A DNA stretch of 64,000 nucleotides. It comes from Moniliophthora roreri (Eukaryota > Basidiomycota > Agaricomycetes > Agaricales > Marasmiaceae). Under the pieces are notes generated by a model. The model worked only from the letters and a program-made list of their open reading frames with translations. It had not been told where the DNA came from and made no database searches. The DNA is taken from NCBI GenBank assembly GCA_001466705.2, contig LATX02000004.1, positions 1 through 64,000 of the forward strand. Reading direction: 5' to 3'. Both the position numbers and the translations under genes were made by a program. Shown here in pieces: positions 10,161 to 20,940 of this stretch; within the stretch, counting starts at the first letter, position 1; the number at the start of each line of letters is the position of its first letter.

Positions 10161-11229
10161 TCAAAGTTCTTTGAGACCTTCGTCAGTCGTGACAGTCACG
10201 AGATATATGTCCAGGTGCACATTCGGTGCAGATCGGGCAACTATACTCCCTGCAGTCAGTGGCACAGTGTCTCTCCAATTTGCACACAGGGCACAGAGTC
10301 GCGCGTACACCTCTTCCGTCCGTTCCATTGTATGTGGTGTGGGATTCCTCGATCTGTCGACGGGTAGTAGTTCTTCTGGTTCTTCGTCAATATCTTTGTC
10401 ATCCCACACCGACCTGCATTCTGGAGTTAGATGGTTCATCGGCGGTGTTGAACTGGTTGGTGGCATTGAATCGTTGTTTATGGTGGGAAGTAATGGGGGA
10501 GTCGGATCACTCAACTCCTGGTCTGAGCATAGGGGGAGGTGTTGTACATGGGGAGGTGGTGGGGAATAATTGTGCTCGTTCAGACGTGTTGGAGATTGTT
10601 CCTGAGTCAGAGGTTCATACATTCGATGACTCAGAGGAGTAGACGAGTTCGTTCTGGGGATCGGTGACGATGTTGGTAGTTGGGGTGGGATCAGAATAGA
10701 TGGCAGGGGAAACATTATGTAGTCTCTGTCTTGTCTGGAGAAGGCATTGGCCGCAAGCGACGACAATCACTCTTCAGAGTCTTCAGTGAGTTTGCTGGAG
10801 CTCGTGGAAGAAGGCAGGTTCATTTGGGTTGATATCCTCACTGTCTGGGAAGGGTTTGTTGGTGTCTTTTGGGATTTCTACGTGAACTGGTAAGTTCTTG
10901 ATGTCTAAGATGGGCACTGGTACCATGATAGGACCCATCAGTTGGATCACGTCTTCATTGTTTGTCATAGCTTCGGTGAATGTCCTAGCTTGCTGATCTA
11001 ATTGAGCTAGGGCCTCGTTCATTCTGCGGCGATGTCCTCTTAAAAAGAGCATGCTGCCCCAGAAGGCCTGAAGTCTGTCGTTGTCTTGGATAGCAGCAGT
11101 GATTTGATTGTCATAGTCTTCAGAATTAATGAGAAAAAGGAGTTCAAATGCACTGGGACGGAACGGTCCAGTGTGAGTGATCTCGTGAGAGAAGACTTGT
11201 CGAGAGGAGTAAGGGAGTGCAGAGGACAT
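10161..11229 (-). pseudogene. Extra 3' ORF of the gypsy element, function unknown
   Basis: Two reading-frame blocks downstream of the chromodomain on the minus strand. The first (11229 to 10783) starts at an ATG just after the pol stop and encodes 148 residues: a mixed helical region, then a Pro/Asp-rich C-terminus. The second (10766 to 10161) is Pro/Ser-rich and then has a conserved-looking block CALCANWRDTVPLTAG at its C-terminal end. The two may be exons or one frame broken by indels. I recognise no domain. Because it lies between the chromodomain and the polypurine tract it was mobilised with the element. It keeps more CpG than the surrounding DNA. Confidence 0.5.
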
Positions 11230-11247
11230 TTTTTGTTGGAATGGGGA

Positions 11248-12779
11248 TCAACGTAGATTGTGCGCGATTTTATAATCCAGATACAACTCCATCGAGTGTT
11301 TTAGGCCTGCCGGCTTCAGCCACTGATTGTGTGAAGAGTTGTATCCTTTCCAGAAGACAAGATATTCTTTTGGGGGTTGATTCTTCTTTTTCGGTCGATG
11401 CCTGATGATAGCTTCGACTTCGTATTCTTCTTGTCCTTCTACTATGTCTGGGGGTGGTTCTAGAAAGTTGGGTCCATGGACATCGGTTTCCTTGTATCGT
11501 GACAAAAGGCCAGCATGGAAAACGGGGTGAATTCTCCATTGGAATGGGAGTTTCAACCTATACGTCACAGGTCCTAACACTTCTGTGATTTCGAAAGGTC
11601 CTTCTCGTTTCAGGGATAGTTTGGGAGATGGATACCCCAAAGATAAGTTCTTCCCTTCTAACCAGACCTTCTGACCTTCTCGAACTTGTCTATGTCTCTT
11701 CTACTTCTCTCTTTCACTCTTCTCGCCGCGATGTCTAGTAGGGCTGATGTTTCTTCTCTCAATTTCTTTAATTCAGTCACTCTTTTCTCCACCAAAGGAA
11801 CCATGGTCTTTTCAAAGACAGTGGGAAGAGGTTGGGGGTGGTATCCCATTGTGAGGTAAAAAGGGGAGTTCTTTGTTACCGAATGAGTCTGGGTGTTGTG
11901 AGCGAATTCGGCAAAGTGAAGGAGATCCTTCTATTTTGTCTGTTCTTTGGCACAGAAAAATTGAAGAAAGATCTCTACTTCCTGATTGACCCTTTCAGTC
12001 TCTCCGTCCATTTCAGGATGATAAGCGGTACTTAGCATTTGCTTTATCCCTAATAGTTTTCCCATTTCTTTAAAGACTTCGGCTGCAAATCATGGGTCTC
12101 GATCTGAAATAATCTTGTCAGGTAATCCGAAACGTTTGTAGATGTGTTGAAAAAGTAGTTCCACTGTATCTGTAGCATCGATCTTCTTGTGACATGGGAT
12201 GAAAATCACCCCCTTCATAGCTGCATGGTCGACCACAACCAATATCGAATCACAATCTGCAACTTTGGGTAGATCTGTGATTAAATCCATCGATATGATT
12301 TGGAAAGGTAACATATCTTTGTGGCCTCCAATAGGCTGTATCGGTGTTTGTGTGGGATGCATGTTCACTTTCATTTGTTGGCATGCAGCACACTCATCAA
12401 CAAATGCTTTGATGAACTTTGTCATTCCTGGCCACCAATAATCTCTCTGCACCTGATCGACTGTATTCCATTGTCCAGGGTGTCCATGAGGTAATGCTTC
12501 GTGAATTGTTTTGACAATTAGTTTTCGAAGTGTTGGATCGTTTGGCACGTAGATCCTGTCCTTGTAAAACAATAGGTTGCCTTCTGTTCTCCAATCTTGT
12601 AACAATGATTTAATCGGCGGTGTTCCCTTCTCAATAAGGCTTTCGATTGTCATTTGAAAGAATTCATCGCTTGGTAAAGCTTCCTCCAACATCGTTTTCA
12701 GTTCTGTATCGATCACGTTAACAAATAACTTATCTGGTAACATGACGATATCTTTGTTATCGGTGTCTTCTTCGTCCAC
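11248..12779 (-). pseudogene. Gypsy integrase with C-terminal chromodomain
   Basis: Integrase that inserts the cDNA; the chromodomain tethers it to modified histone tails in related elements. The zinc finger (HGHPGQW, CAACQQMK) is followed by the catalytic core: ISMDLITDLP, IISDRDP and AYHPEMDGETERVNQ. A TGA at 12090 follows IISDRDP exactly where DRDPRF has Arg, and a TAG at 11931 falls where a Trp is expected. After a frameshift near 11,700 the C-terminal part (KLSLKREGPFEI) leads to the chromodomain YEVEAIIRHRPKK, YLVFWKGYNSSHNQWLKPAGL. The terminal TGA at 11248 could be the true stop or another mutated codon. Confidence 0.88.
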
Positions 12780-12892
12780 TAGATCTGATCATCTTGAAAG
12801 GGCATCGGATTGAACCATTTTTGTTCCTGGAATATGTACCAGTTGAAGGTCGAACTGAGTCAAATATAGACTCAGCCTAGCTTGTCGTCGAT

Positions 12893-14470
12893 TCAGTTTC
12901 TGGGTGGTTCGGAAGTAAGGTTTTTGTGATCAGATAAGACTGTCACCGGGTGGACTCCTCCTAGGAGATAATGTTCCCAAGCTTTCAAGGCGTTAGTGAT
13001 CGCTAAAAGTTCATGGTCATAAATTTCATAGTTCCGTTCGGTTGAGGTAAAAGCATGTGAAATGTATCCGCATGGGTGAAGTTTTCCATCAGATCCTTGT
13101 TGTTTCAATACTGCTCCCATGGCCCATTTCGATGCATTGGCTTCAATGAGGAATGGCTTCTCGTCATCTGGCATTTGTAAAATTGGTCGCTGTAAGAATT
13201 TCGCCTTGAGAACATTGAAAGCGACATCTCATATTTTTGTCCATTCGAATTTTGTGTCTTTCTTTGTTAATTCGTGTAGGGGTCGTGCCAGTTCTGCGTA
13301 TTTTCCTATAAACTTGCGATAGAAATTCGTGAATCCAAGGAACGATTGCACTCCTTTGACTGTTTTGGGAGCTTCCCAGTCTTTAATTCCGGCCAATTTT
13401 GTTTCGTCCATTGATATATGTCCTGGTGTGATGACCATTCCCAAGAATAGTGTTTTCGTAACTTCGAATTCGCACTTTTCCAGTTTGAGATAGAGGTCGT
13501 TTTCTTGTAACCGTTCCAGAATGTGTCTCGTGTGGAGTCGATAGATGTTGATCTCATCAGAGAAAATTAAGATATCATCCATGTAGACTACGCACCAACC
13601 CTCATCGATGAAGTCTTTGAGGATGTCGTTCATAAATGCCTGAAACGTTGCCGGGGAATTCATTAGACCGAAGAACATAACTGTGGGTTCGAAAAGGCCT
13701 CGAGGTGTTTTGAATGCTGCCTTCCATTGGTCACCATCCTTGATCCATATATTGTTATATCCGTTATGTAGATCCAATTTCGTAAAGACTTTTGCTGTCT
13801 TTAGTTTATCCACGAGGTCTGTGACCAATAGTAGTGGATAGCAGTTCTTGATCGTTCCGTTGTTCAGATCTCAGTAATCCTGGCAAGATCATAGTGCTCC
13901 CGCTTCTTTCTTGGCTACAAAGAAAAAAGGGGATGCCATTGGGGATTTCGATGGTCGGATATATCCTTTTCGTAAATTTTCATCCAGGAACTTATCTTGT
14001 TCAATCCGCTCTTTCAGTGATAAAGAGTAGATCTTACAGTCCTGTGGTTTGAAATCCGGTTTGAGGTCGATCACGTGGTCATATGGTCGGGAGGGTGGAA
14101 ACCGTTCAGCTTTCTTCTTTTCGAATTGATCTGTATAGTCGGATAGATACGATGGAAGAAGCTCTTCTATTGGTTTTGCCCTTGTCTTGTGAGCCTGTGC
14201 CAGTACTTGAGAAGTGGATAACTTAGCATTGATCTGAATTTCGTCACTGTCTTCCTCTCCTCGAATAAAGGATCGGATCAGAACTTCATCATCCTCTACC
14301 TTGTCCAATATTCCGGCATCAAGTTCTTTGGTCTCTTCAAAGATTCCAATGAATGGTTTCATCGGTTGTTTGATCATGATCTTTCGTTTTGGTCGGAAGC
14401 GGATTACTCCGGTGACCCAGTCGATATCCGGATTATGGTCTTGGAGCCAGGGTAATCCTAAAAGATCCAT
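12893..14470 (-). pseudogene. Gypsy reverse transcriptase and RNase H
   Basis: Reverse transcriptase with LRP-type entry motif, TKLDLHNGYNNI, the YMDD catalytic box (CVVYMDDILIFSD), GFTNFYRKFIG and the RNase H start MPDDEKPFLIEANASKWAMGAVL, AITNALKAWEHYL, LSDHKNL. In-frame TGAs occur at 13889, 13871 and 13229. The first two fall in the family motif where L-R-P and Q-D-Y-R are expected, so both look like Arg codons turned to TGA. A one-base loss near 12,910 shifts the frame after SDHKNLT; the continuation [14 protein letters not shown] is visible in another frame. Confidence 0.9.
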
Positions 14471-14736
14471 TCGGGTCCCAATCCAGAGATTAACAAAGTT
14501 TCCTTCATTGATCTATCTCCAATTGTGTCAATCTCAATGGAATGTATGATCCAGCTGATTTTGTTCCGGGTTCCATCAATGTTAAAAACTTTGATGGGTT
14601 TTTCTAGTCTGGTCCATGGTTTCTTTAGTTTTTGTGCTTCTTCTTTGCAGATGAAGCGTCCTCCAGCTCCTGAATCGATCAGGGCTTTTGTTTCGACGAT
14701 TTCTGTCCTGACATTGTATTGAATAAGAATTCGCAT
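14458..14736 (-). pseudogene. Gypsy retropepsin-like aspartic protease
   Basis: ALIDSGAGGRFI is the aspartic protease motif (D-S-G-A), in a domain of about 90 residues. The frame meets a TAG at 14458 but the reverse transcriptase lead-in ([16 protein letters not shown]) continues in the neighbouring frame from 14470, so a single T was probably lost from the T run at 14461-14464. Confidence 0.85.
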
Positions 14737-14816
14737 AGAGTTTCGGTTTAACTTAGCTAATACAATGTTTGAGATTGTAATTGCAGGTGGTAAGAGTGTC
14801 GGCCTCCCCCGCCTCT

Positions 14817-16020
14817 TTAAAAACCCTCTTTTCCCATGAGATCAAAGATCTCCTCTTGTTCTCCTTCTCCTTGTTCGGCAATAAGCGCTCGGATCTTTGT
14901 GAAAGCTTCTTGTGGCGATAGCTTCTTTGGTTCATATTTGGGCAGCGGGGTTTGTTGTATTTGTCCTTTGGTGGGACAATCTCGTGAGATGTGACTGATT
15001 TTTGCACAGTGGAAACACTTCCCTGCAACCATGTAATCTTTCCTGTCTGATTCGGACAACATTCGTCCAACCGTCACTTCTTTTTCCTTTCGAGCAATCT
15101 TCGGCTTGATCAGCTCCCTCTTCTTTCTATTGGCCATGACTAGTTTGTACTGGTTGTCATATTTGATGGCCAGTTTATACCATTCGTCCAAGATCTCGGG
15201 TTCTCCATCTGTTCGGAGCATAATCTTGTTTTGTAAAGACTCCGGAAGTCCTTCCCTAAAGAATTTCATAAGGGCCTTGTCGTCATACTTGGTGTCCATC
15301 GCGATGAGGTGGAATCGATTGACGTATTCATCTGCTCTATCCATCATCTTAATTTGCTCGATCTTTGTCTGTGCTTCTCTGACAATGTTGACAGGTTGCC
15401 ATTCATTCCGGAATCTCTGCTTGAAACTGCTCCACGTTTCTTTGGCAGCTTTCTTCTTTTGCTTGGGATCATCATCTTCGGGAAATAATTTCATCGTCTC
15501 TCTTTGCTTCCATTCTGTGGTATTCCTTTGACTAGAGAGAGAAGGAGCATCTTCTTCTTCTTGTCAGTGTTTGCTTTGACTGGGTTCATTGCAAAATAAA
15601 GTTCAAGGTCGAGGAGAAAGCAGCGGGTGTCCGATTGTTTTCCCAAAAAGGGATCCAGTGTTGGCCCTTTACTAGCTTCGTCCTTTTTGTCATTAATTGT
15701 TTGGAGTACAGCCATGGAAATAGTCTGGGCCCATTGTTCGTCAGTGTCGTCGTGCTCCACCTTTGGTTTGACGTCCGAAGCAGCAGTGCTTCCAGCAGGA
15801 GTCATCATTTCTGGAGTCGGAGTATGGAATATATTTCGGTATTCGTTAAATGGATCTGGTTCTGAGGACTTAGCTTCAGGTTCTGCTCTTTCTTGTTGGA
15901 GACTTTCGACTGCTCCTCTCTGCTGACTGTGAGTAATTCAGCGCGGGGTTCGTTCGGGATTGGGGTTCAATAGCTGTTCGGCTACTTCGAGTTGATCATT
16001 GAGATCAGATTCTTTGGCTG
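14817..16020 (-). pseudogene. Gypsy Gag with CCHC zinc knuckle
   Basis: Capsid/nucleocapsid protein. The middle has the retrotransposon gag core (TWSSFKQRFRNEWQPVN, NRFHLIAMDTKYDD, FREGLPESLQNKIM). The zinc knuckle is CFHCAKISHISRDC (C-x2-C-x4-H-x4-C), followed by a tail ending at a TAA at 14817. A frameshift near 15,530 separates the N-terminal part (15808 to 15491) from the core, and a TGA lies at 15938 in the N-terminal frame. The start is cut by the N at 16021. Confidence 0.88.
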
Positions 16021-16021
16021 N
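16021..16021. other. Assembly join (single N)
   Basis: A single N where the gypsy gag stops in mid-frame and unrelated repeat DNA begins. The gypsy 5' LTR, the right target duplication and the 5' part of the copia host element are all absent, so several kb may be missing here. Confidence 0.9.
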
Positions 16022-16276
16022 TTTCAGGAGTGATCTGCTTCAGATCTGATACATAGATAAGTCAGAATGTACAGCTTAGACACCTCTGTATAGTGTATCA
16101 TATAGCTCTTTGTACTTTCCAACACACTGTAGCTTCTCTAAGGCAATGACTAGCAGACTGGGCTCACTCTAGTCCTTATTACCCATTATCTTGTGTCATA
16201 TTAAAGTGTTCTGATTCAAAAGTAATGTAAAATGAATAAAATTGGTTCTTTTCTAGGTTTGCCATATTACTGTCAA
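16022..16276. repeat. 255-bp repeat shared with 42078-42332
   Basis: Aligns end to end with 42078-42332 at high identity, in the same orientation. Here it overlaps the 3' coding end of the unknown gene at 16179-20916; there it lies directly before a hAT transposase exon. Confidence 0.8.
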
Positions 16277-19200
16277 GAATGCTGTAGATGAACCTGATCC
16301 AGTTATAGGGGAAGCTTGAGGACCTAGCTATGTGTGGTATGGATCGAGCATCACCGAGTGTTACCCCATTGGCAAGCATAGCTGCAAGATCAATAAGAAT
16401 ACTACTTTGAAAGAGGTAGAAGGCACTTTGTCCTGTCTCAATATCAGGAACCGCTACTGTTGGATCAATTGGCTGGATGAGTCATCCTCTAGCCTTGAAA
16501 CACAGGGGAACCAACAGTCACTTTGATTTCCAGTCATGTGTAAGTGATTTATCATCTGCAACTGAAGCTGAAACTAAGGAGAGCAGTTGATAGGTGACCA
16601 TTGTGCCATCTTCAACAAGCAATGTAATAGGTGCCTGCTCTACCACTTCAGTTCCAAGCTCAATCTGGATTACTTCTCCAAAAGACAAGAAGATCTGTCC
16701 TTCGCATGTCAGAATGGAGACAATAGGGTCAGATATCATTAACAAGAGGCCGCTGCCACTCTCAAGGACCAACAGTGAAGATATTGAGGTGGAGTCATAC
16801 CATAAAACATTTTGTACACATTTCAGCCGATCAGTAGATGAGGGTGAGTTCCGATACTTCAGCTGTTGTGCTAAAGCTTTCACTTTATTGACCTTCTTTC
16901 CACCAGTGACGATAAACTTCTTGAATGATACCGCAGTGTCATTGCCAGCCTCCTCTGCTGCAACATCCTCAAGCTCCTGGTTGAAACCCCCACCAAGCAT
17001 TCGATTATTTGGCATGGATTCTGGACTATTTGTAGTCTTGTCTTCTTCCTCGACATTGTCTGGATCCAATGGATTAGGTTCTATGGCCTTGCCTAGTGGA
17101 TGGAGAATGTTAACACCAGATGGGTTCTCCACTATTAGTTGCTTCAGACTCTCTTCAATGGCACATTTTACAGTCTTGTTACTCAACAACAATGTAACAC
17201 CTTTCTTCCATGATGTCAGTAGATTGACTGTGTGTAGCAAGAGCTTCTCCTTCAGCCATGAGTGTGGGTTAACGTGATCTGCCCTATTGGGCAGGGAGAT
17301 GTGATTGCCTTCCTTGTCAACAACAGGTAGACATAGGTGATGTGGTGTCTGATCCCATTCTGGCTTCTGAGCCAGGATGTTTCCCACTTCAGTTGTTCCA
17401 GTGATGTGCTCTGCCAGTTGCAGGAAATCAGCATTCGCATCATTTCCTACCATGGTGCAGATGATCCCAAAGAGGGTCTCAAGCCAATCTGTTACGTTAC
17501 TTGCGCAGCAACAACAACAACAACTCAACAACACTATGACGTAGTGATGCAGAGTCAACCTTCAACGAGAAAGGAAAGTTCTCTTCCTGAAGGGGTTAAG
17601 GATCAAGTTAAAGACCTAGCTTAAGAAAAGCTAGCGTTCAAAAGACTAGTTCGTTGGCTAAACACAAGTTGATTAAACTAGGTCAAGCTGAAGAGCTATA
17701 ACCCAGTTCTATCTACCTTTATACATCCATTGTAGTTATGCATTTGTGCTATACAGAACGTCCAAGAATACAATGGAACATGTATAAGATAATGGAATGG
17801 AATGGAATAGAATGTTATAGAAACGTCAATGTCATCAAGATGATGTCACAATAGAAAGAGATAGAAATCAATAGAAAGAACTCGGCATGATATCATAAAG
17901 AAAATGTTAGAAAGTTTTTAGAACAATTTGTAAGAAGGAAGCTGGGAAAGTGGATAAGTCCAGATGTCAAAAGAAGCATAATGTTGGGCGCTAACTTGCC
18001 CAGAATGGTAATACAGAAAAGGAAAATGAAAGAATGTCTGATAAAAATGAAAAATTGTAACACAATCCATTCCCAGGAGGATGACCCAGAACCAACTATC
18101 CAGATCATTGACCTTGGCCTTCACTACACAGAACACAACATTTTTTATCATCAGTATGATATCATTGTAAAGGAGTGTAGAAATGAACTTCTTCAGGCCT
18201 ACTCAGAAGAGTATTAGCATCAGGTGAGCTGCTGCACTCAAGTGTTGAATCTGCTCTGACAATGTCAGCTCAATGCAGATGTAGGGGAACAGAAGGTGTT
18301 TGAGGAGTGCACCGAGAACAATCAGTGCATTATAGGCAGGATGATGTCCTGGGTTGCATTCTTTGACCAGTGGTAGTGACCAGATGTCATGGAGGAGAGT
18401 GTAGGCCATCATGACGTCCTGTTTGTTGTCGGAATGGAAAATAGATTGGATATGAATGGGTGAGTGACTAGCGTCACTGAGATGCCTCTTGATGATTGAC
18501 AGAGTGATAACCTGGTCTAGGATTTGTATTCCATGAGCTTGGAGAAACAGGTTTCATAAGTATTTGAAGACATGATGGAAATCCTTGTCAGAGGTGACAT
18601 CACAATCTCTGACTAGTAGATCTATAAATTGTAATTTGTGTAATTGAGAATGTTTCAGAGAATCTGGGTGGAGGGCACGCTTCTGTGTCAGCATGGCAAG
18701 AGCACTTTCTTGCTGTGTTTCACCATCTGGGGCAATGGATATGATATGGTGATTGGGACTGAACTCTGATAGACACTTGTTAACAACATTCACCAGGAGT
18801 TGAATGAGCTCTGCATGTTCAGAACTCTGCTCTTGTTTACATGTACCTGAAATTGCCACTGGTCAAGCACTATACAGACATTTGTTACCACTGAGAATCC
18901 CAATAGCTGCAACAGTAGCCTGTTTGCTCAATTAGGTCAGTTGGGAAATTGATGTGGAATGTCAATTCACTTGCCTCGCTTGCATAATGCACCATTTCTT
19001 CACTGGAACCACCATCACAACCATGCAAGGCTTCCATTAGTATGTCCAAATCCTCTTCACTGTCAAAATCAACACTGATTTGAGCATCATGTTCTCTGCA
19101 GACCCCCACAAATTTGTTGGTTCAGCTGTCCCATCACACCCTCCGTTCTACTGCAATCTCATCCAACATCAAAACAACCAGAATGACACCCTCCAATGAC

Positions 19201-20916
19201 TGAATCAAGTCAGCTAGGCCACTTGATAATGATGAATCAAAGTTTTCACTGATTTCAGCTACTACTGGGCTAAGAGGAGAGGCAATCATAGGTAGTATCT
19301 GGGAGGCATTGCAGAGAGTTGTCATTCCAGAGAGTTCTAAAGCATAGTGAGCTATCTTAGCAACTCAAATACCTTCCACACACCATAATAAGACCCTAAT
19401 CATCATCATCTCTTCTGTATAGCTCTTTGGCTTATACAACCCCTTTGCAGCCTTTTTATACACCAACAGGATTCTATGTATCCTATGGTTATTTTTCAGT
19501 GCCACAGATAGCAAACAGTCAATGTTCTTTACACTCCCAGATGACATCATGACTATCAACTGCTTATAGTCATCCATTGCACCCAGAACATGAGCAAGTT
19601 GTCTGGTTGCATTAAGACAGCCAAGTATTAGTTCGTCTATCTGTGCATCCTTCTGCCAGTTAACCTCAATTAGCCTGCCAGCACCATGGTATGCAAATGG
19701 TGTGTTCTTGTGAACTCCAGTCACCATTCGCTAAAGAATGCCCACTAGATATGAATTTCCTGGCAGATAGCTGCATGGTTTACAGATTCTGTTCAGCTCA
19801 ACAGTAAACATTGTGCAGGAGGTAGTGCAAAATGTCATGACCTGATTGGCAGTTGAGATGGCAGTATCCTATGGCAGGTTCTTCTCAGCATGAAGTGCAA
19901 ATGGATAGTCAAGGTAAGGATTTGTGCCTTCAGGAAAGTAGACAACATAAGCTTGACATTAAACCCCTCTAGGTCCTGAAGCTAGTTTCTGCTTCCCCTG
20001 AGCCTTCAAAGATAAGGTGACAGTGGATTCAGAGATGGTGTCAACATCAATAGGGCTGTCTTGTGCTCCTGAGGGTGACAGTGGTGTTTGCCAACTGGAT
20101 GTGCTGCCCTGTGGTGTTGGCAGTTGGGAAGCCAGACTAGCAGATGGGTACCTGCAAGAAGGTCAGTTTTAGTCAAGCTTTTGGCATATACAACTCATGC
20201 AAAGTTGACAGCATCATTCAATCTCTCCAGTCTCTCTTCAAACAGTCTCCAATCTACATTCATAGTCTCCATGAAGTATCGAACAAACTCACAGAACCCA
20301 GCAACTCCCTGTTGTCCTATGTGCACCATATCTGCCAATTCTTGCCTATTCTTTGTCAGGAACACCCAGTGGAGTATTGGATTCACCACCTCTTCATAAA
20401 TTTCATCTGGTGATGCTGTCTTGTCTGGAATGTGGCTTGCTGGCAGAAGTGTGAAGGGGAACAGAGCATTATCCAGAGGTATATTTGATGCAATAGGGAT
20501 GTGTTCAAGTGCATGCTCAAGTTTTGTAAGAGAAGATAAAGGCATAGCTGCTTGTATGGCTGGTGGAGATGGCAGAGATGAAGGCATAGGCAGTAGTTTT
20601 TGAGCATTGGATGCTTTAACAACCTTGGGAGGTTGCACAGTTGATGGTACCATTGTGGGCAGTGCTACTTTCTTGAAGAAGTTACCAATGCCAGCCTGTA
20701 TCTTCTTTGGTTCATAGCACACTTCACTGCATTTCACCTGCACTTCTCTTTCAAGTAATGCCATTTAACAAAGTTGACACAACCCTCTGGACTTAATCCA
20801 ATCTGATTGCCACAAGCAGGGCAGGCCACTTTACCATCAGAGTTAACAATGAGGTCCTTAGGTCTCTGAATAATGTTGTCAGGTACAATTGTCACTGTTA
20901 TTGAGTCCTTGGACAT
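16179..20916 (-). pseudogene. Large decayed gene, function unknown
   Basis: A long minus-strand coding sequence in pieces. It starts near 20916 with a Cys/His motif (CPACGNQ...GC...WHYLKEKC), followed by a Pro-rich stretch and several hundred residues of mixed alpha-helical protein, ending at a TAA at 16179. Blocks on either side of the stops at 19365, 19134, 18554, 18203, 16518 and 16482 are in the same frame; all six stops are TGA. There are indels near 20,740 and 18,870 and probable introns between about 20,190 and 19,730. A solo LTR splits the frame at 17490-18062, and removing it with one target repeat restores the frame. I recall similar uncharacterised, high-copy proteins in agaricomycetes, but no domain is recognised, so host gene or transposon cargo are both possible. 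Confidence 0.6.
17490..18062 (-). mobile_element. Solo gypsy LTR with 5-bp target duplication
   Basis: 573 bp, TGTTACGTTACTTG at the left and TTGTAACA at the right, nearly the same as the gypsy LTR at 9333-9903. It is flanked by CAATC on both sides (17485-17489 and 18063-18067). No internal retrotransposon sequence is present, so it is the product of LTR-LTR recombination. It interrupts the unknown gene in its coding sequence. Confidence 0.93.
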
Positions 20917-20940
20917 ACCAGTTCCAATGGGTATAGAGGT

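Larger units (their letters stand above)
9333..16020 (-). mobile_element. Ty3/gypsy chromovirus, 5' end missing
   Basis: Minus-strand order: gag, protease, reverse transcriptase, RNase H, integrase, chromodomain, an extra 3' ORF, 3' LTR. Integrase after RNase H plus a C-terminal chromodomain defines a chromovirus. It lies inside the copia gag: copia coding sequence runs to 9332. The left candidate target site is AATGA (9328-9332); the right one is lost because the assembly breaks at the N at 16021, before the 5' LTR. Stop codons and indels make it non-functional. Confidence 0.9.
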
